A DNA stretch of 64,000 nt from Chlorokybus atmophyticus. Its lineage: Eukaryota; Streptophyta; Chlorokybophyceae; Chlorokybales; Chlorokybaceae. The DNA lies in contig RHPI01003369.1 in NCBI GenBank assembly GCA_009103225.1, positions 1,194,281-1,258,280 on the forward strand. The letters are read 5' to 3'. This document shows, in pieces, positions 15,662 through 29,700 of the stretch. Position 1 is the stretch's first letter. Every line of letters starts with the position of its first letter. The position numbers and the translations under genes were made by a program. The notes under the pieces are model-generated. The model worked only from the letters and a program-made list of their open reading frames with translations. It ran no database searches and was not told the origin of the DNA.

Positions 15662-16000
15662 TGTAACGGAGTGCTACCTTTATAGAGGTTCCCCGCCCTT
15701 ATTTAGGATTAAATAAGGGTCCCAACGGGTATATACAGCCAACTAAGCCGTATTAAGGCCGTTAACCTAGTGTTAAGGCCTTAATGTAGTGTTACTTAAC
15801 TGTAACACTGATATCGACATGAGACTCATGTCTCATGTCGATATCAGCTGTATGGCGGCTCTGTTAAACGCAACAGCCGCCATAGCCAGGGGATCTTCTG
15901 CTCCGGCAGTTGCCCCTGGCGGCGGCGGTGTGATCGGCGTGGCTGGTGGCGGTGTTGGGGTAGGGGATTAAAGGGAGGAGGAGCACCCCCTCTCCTTACA
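15662..16000 (+). repeat. Young gypsy 3' LTR
   Basis: 339 bp, the same ends as the 5' LTR and three base differences from it. It is followed directly by the GGTCA duplication at 16001-16005. Confidence 0.95.
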
Positions 16001-16005
16001 GGTCA

Positions 16006-16056
16006 TATAAAATGATGTCAAGGTGAAAACCTTAAGTAAGGGAAAAGCCCTTTACA
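16006..16056 (-). repeat. 5' LTR of old gypsy element, outer part
   Basis: On the minus strand this begins TGTAAAGGGCTTTTCCCTTA, resembling the younger LTR start TGTAACGGAGTGCTACC. Joined across the GGTCA duplication to 9135-8853, it completes an LTR of about 334 bp with TG...CA termini. This shows that the young element landed inside this LTR. Confidence 0.65.
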
Positions 16057-17826
16057 TGATATGTCACAATTCTAACCCACCCTGTCAGTCAGTGACGCAT
16101 GCATGCATGTGCACTAACCTGCACATAGCCGTCATATTAGCGCGACTCCATGCACCAACCAATATGAAACGGACCGGATTAAACTCCCCCGCCGCTGCTA
16201 GCAAAAAACCCTTGCCTCGATCACCCACAATTGTTTTCGTTGTGACGATTGTTGCATGTGTATAGGTTTTGCGAGTTACATATATATATGCAGACGTATG
16301 CTTATCATTCCCATCGTATTTGCGATCATGTGTATAAGAATGCAATGTTGTGTGTGTCAATTAATATGGGGTGGGGCGGCAAGCTGTACCATAGCATGTC
16401 ATCTTTTTATGAATTACAATAGTACACAGGCAATAACATGGTCGCAGCACGGACCATGTATTTGTGCACATACATTAGGCGGTTCTTTGTTTGATTGGTT
16501 CCGGAAGCCCCCCCCCCCNCCCCCCCCCCCCCCCCCCCCCCCCCTCTAGGGATTGGCTTGAACCTGCCATACACCCCATTTGTGAGCTTCATAAATGCAC
16601 AAATTGTACATAAGCAATTATTTACTTAATGGTGGTGGGTCTGCTTCCCTCAGCTCGGCATGCATTCATATGCACCTAATCAGCGGCATCGCACGAGCAT
16701 CGCATGTGATGCGATGGCCGGTTGAAACGAAAGGGAAGAATATTTACGTTGTCACATGTTGTTACGCATGGTTCATGACGTGTTACACTGCTTAAAAGCT
16801 TATTCAATCACACAGCAGATCATGCTGTGATGTGAGCTTGTTGAGCAGCGCAATCCATTAATTGACGCTTTTGTATTATATCAGCTTTGTATAACAAGAA
16901 TAATTTATATGTTCTTACAAATTGTAAAAACTTGAAAGTATGTTCAACAATTTTCCAACTGGAGTCCATGAAAAAGTAACTCCAAGTTACTTCAATCTAT
17001 ACAAATAATCAGTTTGCATCAACGGTGTGCGCGTTGTTACAAAAACTTTTGCTTTACCCAATGGGCACGCTGACCAGTTTTAAGCAAGCTTTTACATGAT
17101 TGGTTTTTAATCCCCACACATATTTAGCGGCATAAGGTGAAGTTTATGTTAATTTGGTCTATGCGCCAATTATCAAACGTTAATAAAAATAGAAATGTAC
17201 ACGATAGCGCATACCATATTAGATTCTGTAACTTATACGCCAAACACATACGACATGACCTCTCCACCATGTGCTCCTTGCAATATCACAATTTAATACA
17301 CTATTTGAAACAATATACATTTGTTAGTATTGATCATAGCTAGTTTGCAAAATGCGACAAGAAAAAAGTTACGTATATAACTTTACAATAGTGCATAAAA
17401 AGCTATCTAACATTGTGTAAATGTATGATGCAGTAAATGATCTGCTCTTAACAACAATCTTACAATATATAGCGCACCACACCATTTGACTTTTATCAAT
17501 GACCCTTGCACAAGAAAGTTTGCAAATCAACAACAACAACTGTAAACTCGGTCATCAAGGACAGCATTCTTTGCCTCGCAGAGCCACCTGTTGATAAAAG
17601 ATTACCGTGCGCACATTCCCGCTTGGAGTCCAAAGGCACCGTATAGTAATGCTTACAAGGGATGAATGTCAGCAGGCATTCTAGCAGGCAATCCTCCGGG
17701 TTCGGCTACAGAACCGTCTGCAGCAGCGCTGGTCTAAGACCGAAGGCGCGGGCGGCCGGGGTTAGGGTTTGGTTCAACACCTGGCGCCGGCCTCTTTGGC
17801 TCCGCGGCGGCGGTGGCGGCGGCGAC
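16057..17826. other. AT-rich intergenic region upstream of RPL8
   Basis: It contains no supported gene. It has a poly-C tract with an n at 16509-16544, probably a poorly resolved homopolymer. The last 200 bp before RPL8 become GC-rich and carry the promoter and 5' UTR. Confidence 0.6.
17762..17770 (-). promoter_or_regulatory. Telo-box upstream of RPL8
   Basis: TTAGGGTTT lies 57 bp before the RPL8 start codon; its complement AAACCCTAA is the telo-box typical of plant ribosomal-protein promoters. A second copy (TTAGGGTTTT) occurs in intron 1 near 18123. Confidence 0.55.
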
Positions 17827-19273
17827 ATGGGTCGCGTGATCCGCGCCCAGCGTAAGGGTGCTGGAGGTATCTTTAAGTCGCACACCCACCATCGGAAGGG
17901 CGCCGCCAAGTTCCGCAGCTTGGACTACGCGGAGCGCTCCGGCTACATCAAGGTGAGCTGTTGGGGTCAAGGAGCTGCAGAAGGAGTTTGTTGCAGCGAT
18001 TGCAGCAATCTGCTGATCGCGCGTTGATTTGCGATCTTCGAGTAGTTTGTAAACCCCGCAACGTGTGTGGTAAAATGTGAGGCTACCGGTCGACAAAGTC
18101 CGCCTGTTTCCAGGCGGCGGTGTTAGGGTTTTCTTTGGTCAGATGCGTCCCTTGTACCTGGATTGCACATCTATCTATCGACAGATTGCATTAAAAGCAA
18201 GCATGCTGCAGTAGTGACGTTATTGAGATGCTCATGTTGTGCAGTTACTGCAATTGGTCGGTCTCTTGGTCTTGTTAGCAACGTCGTCTTGTTTCGCTTA
18301 TATGCATTATGTCAATGCTACGGGACGGTTGTTTTCTGTTGTACAGCTTTGGAGTGAGTCCTCTCTTAATTGGCAAATCACATGTTGGTGGGCGCAATGG
18401 AAGCAATTGCTGACCCCGAGTAACATCGCAGGGTGTCGTCACAGACATCATCCATGATTCCGGTCGTGGTGCCCCGCTCGCAAAGGTGACTTTCAGGCAC
18501 CCTTTCCGCTTCAAGCACCAGAAGGAGCTGATGGTGGCAGCGGAGGGCATGTACACTGGCCAGTTTGTGTACTGCGGCAAGAAGGCCACCTTGGCTATTG
18601 GCAATGTCCTGCCCCTGCGCACCCTTCCTGAGGGTACCGTTGTGTGCAATATTGAACAACGACTGGGCGATCGTGGTGCGCTTGCTCGTGCATCAGGCGA
18701 CTACGGTATCATCATCTCCCACAACCCTGACACCAACCAGACACGGTATGGCACTTTGGTTGCCCTCATGGTCACATATATAAAGTTGGTACGAGGCTTG
18801 CTCGCAACCATCCGCACAGCTACTGTATAGCACTGTATGCATGTCGCAACTAGCAGTTTTGCATGCATGTCTCAAATACTGGCCTATCGTTATTGCTGCT
18901 GTTTGCGCATGTTACAGTTGCAACTGTCTGCAGTGTTAAGCTGCCCTCCGGTGCGAAGAAGATCGTTGCCTCTGGCTGCCGTGCCATGATTGGGCAAGTT
19001 GCTGGTGGTGGCCGCACGGAGAAGCCCATGCTCAAGGCAGGCCGCGCTTACCACAAGTACAAGGCCAAGCGCAACAGCTGGCCTAAGGTGCGTGGTGTGG
19101 CTATGAACCCCGTGGAGCATCCCCATGGTGGTGGTAACCATCAGCATATTGGTCACGCATCCACGGTGCGGAGGGACGCTCCCCCCGGCCAGAAGGTTGG
19201 TCTTATCGCTGCGCGCCGCACTGGTCGTCTCCGCGGTCAACAGGCCGTCAAGGTTGGAGCTGGCAAGGAATAG
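17827..19273 (+). CDS. RPL8: 60S ribosomal protein L8 (uL2)
   Basis: Cytosolic large-subunit protein uL2, part of the peptidyl-transferase region. There are three exons: 17827-17952, 18432-18745 and 18934-19273, in phases that join cleanly to 259 aa, the normal family length. It starts [14 protein letters not shown] and contains the family signature [19 protein letters not shown], including the histidine that in uL2 proteins lies near the catalytic centre. The C-terminus RRTGRLRGQ is conserved. The splice donors are GTGAGC and GTATGG; the acceptors end in CAG-type sequences. The stop is TAG at 19271, and a TGTAA motif, the usual chlorophyte polyadenylation signal, occurs about 30 bp later. 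It converges on the PP2C gene. Confidence 0.97.
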
Positions 19274-20697
19274 ACATGACTATTATGATTGGATGCACTC
19301 AGCTTGTAAATTTTCAGCCACATTCTTGCTGGCTTGCATGGCTTGGGGCGGTACTGAGCTGTCTGTGGATTGCGCTGTTTTCTTGAATTCACACATTACT
19401 TGGTCGGCAGCCACATGCTTCACAGCAGATGTGTTGTGGTATGTTGGTCACAACATGCACAATCTGCCAACAACATTTTGCGGTAGATGGCCGCAGTGCC
19501 GCAGGTGAGACCCGTCAGTAGTAGTCCTGCTATTTGTTTCAGCTGCCAAGATTAATTGTCTGGTGTAGTTTGTGTTCCTGTTTGCACCACAAGGTATACA
19601 AATGTGGAATGGCTAGCACGGTGGACAAATAGGCTACTTGTTTTAGCTGCCAAGATTAATTGTCTGGTGTAGTTTGTGTCCCTGCTTGCACCACCAGGTA
19701 CAAATGTGGAATGGCTAGCACGGTGGACAAATAGGATGCAGCTAGATGCCAGGACAATGTGCACACACCAACGCAACATCAAAGCTGAAGCCGCGTCATT
19801 AGCATATTGAGCTGGCTGCAGCACGCGCTGCATTCATTGTTACAGGCCTGTTGCTGAGATGGCATGTGACAAGGTTACAATACTGTGTCAGTTTGAGAGG
19901 ACTGCATGCTGAGTTGGATTACCTGTTCAAATGCACTGTTATTAACACATCGTAGAGCCTGTAATGCAATCCAATTCAGTAAATTGGCGCTGCGGGTTCG
20001 TGCAGCAACAAACACTCTGGATTGTTGTTTGCAACACAGCCATTATGGCTAGCGTTTACCTACAGGTTTATCGCAACAGTTCCGTCGTAAGGCAAAGCGT
20101 TTTGTACACAAACTTTGCGATTACGCAGCAGAACAAATATACACAAATAACATTGAGCCTCCATTCTACACCAGACAGTGTATATAAGGGGTATGGTACG
20201 GTGTGTAGCCACGTCGTAACATACTCACTATTTTATTTTTATCAGACGCTTACAAGGTCCCGGTGTCAAATCCATAACGCTAACACAACAAAACACATCC
20301 AAAACAATCACGGTGCGAAGACCAATGACAATACAACTATGAACACTGACGAAACATCCTCAGGACTATCCACTGGCTGCCACTGCTACACATCTTTAAC
20401 AGGCCCTGCAGTACATCATCACAAAGGGCGTGCACCACAACAGGGAATGCACGCCATCTTGCGGCACATGTCAATACAAGATATGATTGGTCTACTCCGC
20501 ACATATTTACATCTCCGCTCCTCAACAAAATCAACAACTGCCCACTAAGCCAGTAACTCAAAAATGTTCACAGCAACTATCCAACAAAGGCCTCCCCCAA
20601 ACTTCAACCATCAATTGAAGAATGCCAAAATTGGTTCACGTAGGTTACAAGGTAACCTACCCTCAGGCAGGCAATCCAACCATTCCCGTGCAGTCAA
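19274..20697. other. Intergenic region between RPL8 and PP2C 3' ends
   Basis: This is the region between two convergent genes. It holds the tandem repeat at 19535-19735. Longer open frames here show no recognisable motif. Confidence 0.5.
19535..19735. repeat. Two-copy tandem repeat, 104-bp period
   Basis: AGCTGCCAAGATTAATTGTC starts at 19541 and again at 19645. The copies agree through ATGGCTAGCACGGTGGACAA with a few substitutions and a small indel. It is a local duplication downstream of RPL8 with no coding sign. Confidence 0.85.
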
Positions 20698-22711
20698 TCA
20701 ATCCCACTGGAACAACATCACCAAAGCTGTCACGTTGTCCAGAGTGCCCAACTTTAGTGCGGACGCAACAAGCGCATCGGCAGCAGCCTTGGCATCGCCA
20801 TCAGCTTTGGATGCAGAAGCCTGCAAACTGGACAGTACAATCTGACCAGCCGCGGCATCCGACACAGCATCCCACAAGCCATCAGTGCCCAGAATAACAC
20901 ACATATGCGGTGGCCGCAGCCGCAAAGTGTGCACGTCCGGCTTCGCAGACACCACAGGCAGCGGCACCTAAGCAGCCATGATTAGCAAAGGCCAAACTTG
21001 TTATCAATCTCACAAATGACTTTGCATGCCCACCTTGAAGTCCAGATCGCCCAGCGAACGAGAAACAGCCAACCTCATTGGCATGTCACCGCTGGCTACC
21101 CGCCAGCATCCATGGAACTCCAAGTGGCCACCAACAGACTCCACACGCTTGCGCTCAGCATCCAGGTTGGGCTTGTGGTCAGTAGTAAGCCGCTCCACGC
21201 TTCCGTCACTGTTGCAAAGGACGGCACGGCTATCCCCAGCGTTGGCTATGTACAAAGCTTGCCCCAGCAACAGAGCAACCAGAGCTGTGCACCCATCACG
21301 AGTGCCCTGTTCTTTTGTCATGGCCAGGATCTCTTGGTCAACCTAATGTTACAGCACAACAAAGGTTATACATGCAGTCAGATTGGTAGACATGCATAGC
21401 TACGTGCTACCTCATACCTGTTCAAATGCGCGCATCATTGCTGTAGACACGCTGGCCTCTTCTTGAAAGCGCTGAGGTCCAATGCTTCCTCCAAATGGCA
21501 ACGATCGATCTGCCCCAAGAATTATGTGCAGCCTGCGAGATGCGTATTCCGCTGCTTTGGCGCCATTGTGGCCATCAAACACCGCTGCGCAAGCGGAGGT
21601 CACATTGATACATGACCAATAACAAGCCGGTGATTTACCCAAATGGTTACACATACCACAGTACGAACGCTGCAAGCCATCCTGTGCTGCAGCCATACCA
21701 CCGCGAGGGGCGAAGGTGAAACCTGGTACAATCGCGTGCCGGTCCTCCATGTAAGGACGTTCGCTTTTCGCCTGCAATGCATGTGTGGAGTATCAAGTAA
21801 CAGGCGCAAACACACTGGACGGCCCTGCAGTGCTATCATCTGCTGGCGTGCCTGTGCAACTCCAAATCTCACGGGACCCAATGTCTGTGAACTGTTGGTC
21901 TTGTCACTCAGCAGGCTTCTGGAAGGCTCTGATGTTGAAGGTTGTAGATGGGATGCTTCACTATACGGTGTGGGCCGCGAGGCACTCACTCCTCCACTCC
22001 GTTCCTTCTGAAAACGCCGAGCAGTGCTCTCTGCAAGACTGTAACTCTCCTTCTCATCAGCCTACAGCCACACAACAAGTCAACCAGCGTTTTGCAAGGC
22101 ATTTGAAATGCCTGAACACAGAGGGTCTGGTGGCAAAACTTGCGAATCAAGCAACCTGCAGTTCATCTTCAAAACTCAACCGTGCAGCTTTAGGGGAGGG
22201 TTTGTGCTTCTTCCTAGGGGGCTTTGAGGGCGATGATGCTTCACTGGGAGGAGCATCATGTGAAGACTTTTGAGGGAGCTGCTGGTCGGTGGTGCTTGCC
22301 CCAACCTCTGACTGCAGCTCCTGTGCACCCGCAAGCTCTGCCGTCTCATTGAAGACAGCAGTAGCAACCTTTGAGCCATGTTCACGCTCTTCGGCGGCAA
22401 CCTTCACACCTTGAGACTTAACATTGCCAGCATCTGCAGCTGGCGCCGTTGACGTTGGGTTGGGGTCTCCGGGAAGGGCACTCCTTAGAACACTCTCATG
22501 TTGCTCTGCCACTCTGATGTCAGCAAGCGAGCCTGTTCCTCCTCCAGCTGCAAGGGTACGCTCTGTGTGGACGGTATGATGTAAATGTCTGCTTGTATAA
22601 TTCAGGCCGTTGCGATCAATTGGATGGTGATTGGCAATCAGACTGACCTTGAGCCCGATCAACATCATCTCTGTGTTGGGACGCGGGAGACTGGCCCTTT
22701 GGGCTGGCCAT
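20698..22711 (-). CDS. PP2C-family protein phosphatase
   Basis: Metal-dependent Ser/Thr phosphatase (PPM family). Seven exons, read on the minus strand: 22711-22648, 22547-22156, 22061-21873, 21771-21657, 21584-21418, 21342-21034 and 20967-20698, giving 501 aa with all phases consistent. The first 215 residues are low-complexity (Ser, Pro, Ala and a KPPRKKHKPSPK basic patch, a possible nuclear signal) and unlike known domains. The catalytic domain starts at about residue 216 with ERPYMEDRH, then DGHNG (about 257-261), AGDSRAV (Asp 346), TDGLWD (Asp 441) and DNVT (Asp 489), so the metal-binding aspartates are present. DGHNG replaces the usual DGHGG. The substrate is unknown. It is divergent from RBX1, with 1.2 kb between starts. 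Confidence 0.92.
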
Positions 22712-23953
22712 GATAATGCTGCGGGGGCGTGTTGTTCCGTAAACCACTGGTGCTGGCATCAGCATCAAGTAGAGTAGCAGGCAGCATGCAGGCAGTGCGA
22801 GGTCAACGAGCAATCCCAGCTGTTACGCTGGTGGGAACTGTTGTTGCTGCCATTCACCCCAGAGGCTTGCCAACGCCTCACAGACAACTCGAAGCCCTGC
22901 ACAACACAGGCAGTCCATGACAAGCAGCTTACATTGTGCGAACACAGTGTGGCAACGTCATAAGCAATGCTGGGCACGCAGTGCAAACCACGCATACATG
23001 ATGGCTGCCAAGTCCCCAACTGGTGCATGCAAATGTTCACCAGCACAGAGAATGACTAATCCAAAAGTGTGTGGTGTGCGACGAGTGTGGGTTTGAGTTG
23101 CGCCATTATGCTGGTCTCCTAGCGAAGTGAAGCCAGGTCACACATGGCCGAAGCATGTTCATAAATGTGTTGGAACATGGAGATCAGTGGATGCGACTCG
23201 CAGATCAGTCTGCAAGGCTGAACTGACGTCATCAGGCTGCATGACACAGCCAAATGGCTGTACTAACGCATAATCACGTATAGATGACAGCGCAGGTGGG
23301 CAATCGTATGCATGTGTGCATGCATGGAAGCATGCAGGACGACAGAGATCGACACGAGCGCGGTGATCAGGGCAACCCAACAACACGTTAACGTGTGCAG
23401 CAAGATGTGCGGTTACCACACACCCGCACATGCTCTGGCCAGGCACCGTGAAGCAACTCACCATGACATGCCAGGCGACAGACCTTCCAGCTGCGCCCAG
23501 TGCCGACACAGCAGAGACGGATGAACGGATGCTAGCGATCAGCCCGTCAGTACAGGAAGATCCGCACCGCTTTACAACTTACACCCACACATGCAGCCTC
23601 TCAGCCTCCGCTCAGATCACCACCACCACTGTCGGCATCACCGCCGCCGCCACCTAGGAGCAGCAGAATTAGGGTATACAATACTACAGCTGATGTCGTT
23701 CTGCGCTGCTTTGCTTTGAGCTAAGCACAACAGCAGTGGTGAAGGTGCCGGCAAGTGGTTTTTGTGTTGCTTCCGGCGGCGTCGTGGGCGGCGTCGTGGG
23801 AGAGTGCTTGTGCGTGCGTGAGGGTGTTGATGTTGCCAGGTTGCGGTGCTATTGGCTGGCAGAACTGCAACAAGCTAGCGAGGCGTTGAGGTGGTGTCTG
23901 TAGCGAGGTAACAGCAGCAAGCTGAACACTGGGTGTTGTTTGTAGCGGGCAGC
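22712..23953. promoter_or_regulatory. Divergent intergenic region PP2C / RBX1
   Basis: 1.24 kb separates two divergent start codons and presumably holds both promoters. A TTAGGGT motif occurs near 23670, about 280 bp before RBX1. I see no further gene. Confidence 0.4.
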
Positions 23954-25106
<1,153 letters not shown>

Positions 25107-26735
25107 AGCGGATGCAGCATTGAAGGTGGCGTGCAGGTTGTGTGGTTGCGCGGACTGCACAATGTCACCAGTGGCACATGCCGGATTGTGGTTGACGCAT
25201 CAGCAGGCTGCACTGCGTGGAATAACTGGTTCACAGCCATCAGTGGTCTGGCAGCATAGTGAGTTTGGTGCGTTGCAGATTGTGCAATGCGTGCTGCTGC
25301 TTGCACTTGTTCGCATGCACACCAAGTAGCGAGTTGAACACTTGCTACCTCCAAGCATAGACCATCAACTGCTACTCCATGTACAGCGCGGTGGGTGCCT
25401 AACAAAAGCATGCTGCTTGCATTTGTGCCCATTGACTGTTGTAATTGTATACAAGAGATGGTATGCTACATTATTAGCATGCATGGTGTCAAGCACATGC
25501 AGTGTCATGCATAGCATCAAGCACACGGCACTCTTATACCAACAATTCATACCAACAATTCATGTCATTGATGCAGCACCGTGCTGCTCTCAACTCTACA
25601 TAGCACTCTGCGCCTTACCCCATCAGCCACAGCAGCATGTAGGTTAACGACCAATCACCTGTCCACACGGGCAGTGTGTGCTACTATTGTAGGTGTACGT
25701 GTGGCTTAACCCGATGCTCAAGTTGGTGAGTTGTTGTTATTGTTGATTGGTTGCATGCTCATGCATACTCATGCATGTTTGCATAGGGTATGAGGCATTT
25801 GCATGTGCTCTGCCTGCCTTGAAGCGGCCGGAGGGGTTCATGCGCTTGGGTCGGCAGCGTGTATTCTGCACCTTGCAGCGCGCAGGCATTGGCAACCATG
25901 GGGCGCGGACTGGCAGCGGTAACAGCGATGCCGGGCTAGGCAATGATGGCACACCCCAAACCATGGAGGCAGACGCGGCGCTCACATAGAATGGACATTG
26001 TGTACACAGCTTGGTTCGTGTGAAATGCTGTGTAAGAAGCTGTGCACGCAGTAGACACCAATGCATGCAATGTGTCTTCAGTTCGTTGATGTCAACGTTA
26101 CTTGCATGTATTGTAAGTCGGGGCACTCGTCGCATGTGGGAGAAGATACTGCATGGTCTCTACACAATGCATTGCTGTATGTGGACAGCTCCTTGTGTGT
26201 GCAGTCATGAGCTCGTTAAAAGTGGCAATAAAGGGACGCACTTGCACATGTTGGTCACATTCAACAACCATGGCCGCAAAGCAAGCATCGTAGCAACAAG
26301 GAAATGCACACCAACATCCATGATGTGACAAACTTGCTGAGCTCATGCACGTACGGATGGCATGGCAACTGTCATGGCTAGTTGCTTATTGGCTAGGCTA
26401 GCCCGGTGGTAAACTACTTTATAACAATGACTGCCCGCATGCTGTTTGCTCCTCACAATTATTGCATGCGCTATCATACACCACATTGCGTGTACATAGC
26501 TACCACTGTCAAGCAACGGCAGCACACGTTGACACTGTCACAACAAAACCAGGTTCACACTGCACTGCCACTCCGCAAATCCCCATTGGTTGCCGTTAGC
26601 AATGGATGCAAGACCAACACCAGACAGGGCCAATCTATGAGCTGTGATGCTACACTAGATCATTGTTTCAACTGCAGCAAAATTGTATCAATACACTGGT
26701 TAAAAGCACACAGAGCGATAGCAATAATCAAAGCT
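25107..26735. other. Intergenic region, RBX1 and RSH1 3' ends
   Basis: 1.6 kb between two convergent genes. It is rich in GCATGCA-type words, with duplicated TACCAACAATTCA near 25540-25560. I find no coding evidence. Confidence 0.4.
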
Positions 26736-29700
26736 TTACATAAATGTTGGAGTCTCGGGGAGCTCCTCGAGGGATGGCCTCCAAGAACAGCCAGTTGCCC
26801 AAGACAGCACATCTGGCACGGTCACAATCTCCTCACATACCCGCTGCAGATTCTCATGTGAACCATCCACCTCGAATAACATCCAGCCAATACCACTGCT
26901 CTTGTCACCGCGGCCAGAATAGGACGTGATGGAAACATCATTGCTCGACAGTACAGCAGACACATCCGTCAACAAGCCATTGCGGTCTTTGCACTCCACG
27001 CTGAGCCACATGAAGTTCTGCTTGCCAGCCTGCCATGTAATCAGCGTCTGTAGCTGCCACTGAAAGGCTGCGGTTGACTCAGAACTCCTCGCAAGTTTCA
27101 TCGGCTGCGGCTCAGAGCCATTATAAACTTTGCCGTTGGAATATGAAGACCCAACTGGTGTCAGCCTGCCGTTCAAGGCAGGCGTGTCTGCTCCGTTCGA
27201 GGAAGTTGATGGCTGCGGGGTTGAAGTAGTAGCAGAAGCTCCGTTGCCATTCCCATTGGAACTTGTGTCCCGGGTGTTCAGCTTCTCCACATCCATCTGT
27301 GTAAATGACTGGATTGCCTCCGATGTGAACGCAGCCCGGCTTGCCCTTGCTTGGTCTTTCAGGAACTTGGTCAGCTTGTGGCGCGCACTCCTTGTGCGCG
27401 CATACTTAAGCCACTGCTGGTGCAGCTTGTAGATCTTACTGGAGTTCACGGACCCAGCGTACGTGATAATCTCCACAACCTCAGCGTTTTTAAGTGCGTG
27501 ACTCGGGGCGACAATGCTGCCATTCACCTTTGCGGCCACCATACGATCACCTATGTCAGAATGTATGTGGTACGCGTAGTCCACTACCGTGGCCCCCGTC
27601 GGCAGCGTAACCACTTCTCCCTGTGGTGTGAAGACAAACACGCGCCTTCCAAGTAGCTCCCCCGTGATCGTGTCAACAAACTCCCTAGCACTCATGTTGC
27701 CAACAAACTCATCCTGCCATTCCCTGATGCTGTTCAACCAGGATGCACGCCGCGCAATGTCCTCCTTGTCAATGGGCGTTCCATTGCCACCGCCAGCTCC
27801 CAAGCCCCATCCATTTGGTCCTCTTTGAGCAGCAATACCACATTCGGCCAGGCGGTGCATCTCCTCAGTGCGGATCTGGTCGCAAGTAAGGCCATGTGTG
27901 GTGAAAGGCTGTGGCAGCCAAAAGAACATACTTGCGCAATCACGTGCTGACCTGAATCTCCAAGGGGACCAAAGCACTCGTGCCGAGTGGCAGCACAGTG
28001 GTATGCAAACTCTGGTAACCATTTGGCTTGGGTGTTGCAATGTAGTCCTTGACCTGTACCAACACACTCACGCTTAGGGGACATGCATCAACGGCAAGCA
28101 GCTCAATGACAGACATGGACCAGCAATTCTAACATAATTACCGTTCCCGGAACCGGTCGCCACATAGCATGGATGATGCCCAGCACATGGTAGCACACCT
28201 GCTATTCAAAGACATCGGTAAACAGTTTGAACAGGCTCGGCCATCTGTCACTACAAACTTCCACAACAACGTGAAAGCACTTGACCTGACCTGAGTGACA
28301 TTCCTGGTCTGATCAGCGCCCTCTCCTTGTGGGGCCATCTTCAACACGATGCGAAGCTGCATGACAAGGAACAGCGTGGGCATTGGGTTCTGCTCGCAGT
28401 TCTTGGCTGTCTGTGTCATACCTGGGCCACGTCGCGGATGTCTTGTATGCTACCTCCACGCTCCAACACCTTTTTCTTTAGACTGCAATACAAGCAAACA
28501 ACCGAAAACTGTGTGCAGCACTTGGACCTACGATGCATTGGTTGAGTTCAAGCAGCAGGGTATTGCTTCAAGCACCTGTACACATCTTTGCACAATGCTG
28601 TGACAGTGGCTCGGGTTGTCGTAAGCTTCAGGAATGAATCGCGGTCAAAGGTTTCTTCCAAAATATGCCTTGCCTGGCAATAAAGATTTGATAAGTTACA
28701 AATTACTCCTGGGTACCTCCTGTGCACGCTGGAGCTACACACAAAGCTGACCTGTAAGACCACGTCGCCTTGTTGCGTGCACAACTTGTCCAAATGTCGC
28801 ACCAACAACGAATATGTTTCTGGGTCGCTATATCGAAACGACAGCTCCTCCAGCTCCGACTGTTCAACAAGTATGTTATATGCGAAATGATGGGACCATG
28901 CACGCCGCATAAACCTCATCATCAGTGTTACAAACCTTGATTCTGTACACACCCAGCAGCCTTGCCAGCGGGGCAAACACTTGTAATGTCTCTTCAGCTA
29001 TGCATTTCTGTAACAACATAAGATAGATATGTGTGTCTTGCTCAACCACGCAGTAATAATACGGAGAGCAGAGCAGAAATGCACACCTGCTTTTCGCGAG
29101 GCATGTGTTCCAGGGTGCGCATGTTGTGAAGGCGGTCGGCCAGTTTGACAATGATGACTCGAACCTGCACATGTCGCATAGTAAGCACATTGCTGGCAAG
29201 TATCATACCAACAAGTAGCTCTGGCAAAGGGCAGCAAAAGGCTGCTGTTTCCATCTTCAATGAAGCGCCCCTGCCGCATAGGCGGCGGAGACGTGCGCAC
29301 CTCCTCAGTCATTGCAATGAACATCTGCTGAAGGTCATCCGCTTTCACATCCCGCACAACGGTGGTAGACTCGCCACGCTGCACCTTTCCAAGTTTGCTT
29401 ACCTACAACAATACGTAATTGAGCGCAAAGCAGCGACAGCAGGCAAGTTTCACAATTCCTGAGCCATACAACAGGTCTCAGCAGTACCTTGGTTTCACCC
29501 TCTACAATTCGTCGGACCACATTGCCAAATTGCTGTTCAATGCGCTCAAATGTCACTGTGCATGTGTCCTCAACCGTATCATGCAACAAGCCTGCCAAAA
29601 TAGTCTCGTAGTCCATTCCCTGAATATGCATCACAATCAAAAAGTTAGCTGAATAAGTTTAATGCACCACTCCCCTCTTGCTACCCAACAGAAGTTCAAA

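Noticed and set aside
20564-21399. Plus-strand open frames at 20.6-21.4 kb
   Set aside because: They are antisense shadows of the PP2C exons, which carry all catalytic motifs on the minus strand.
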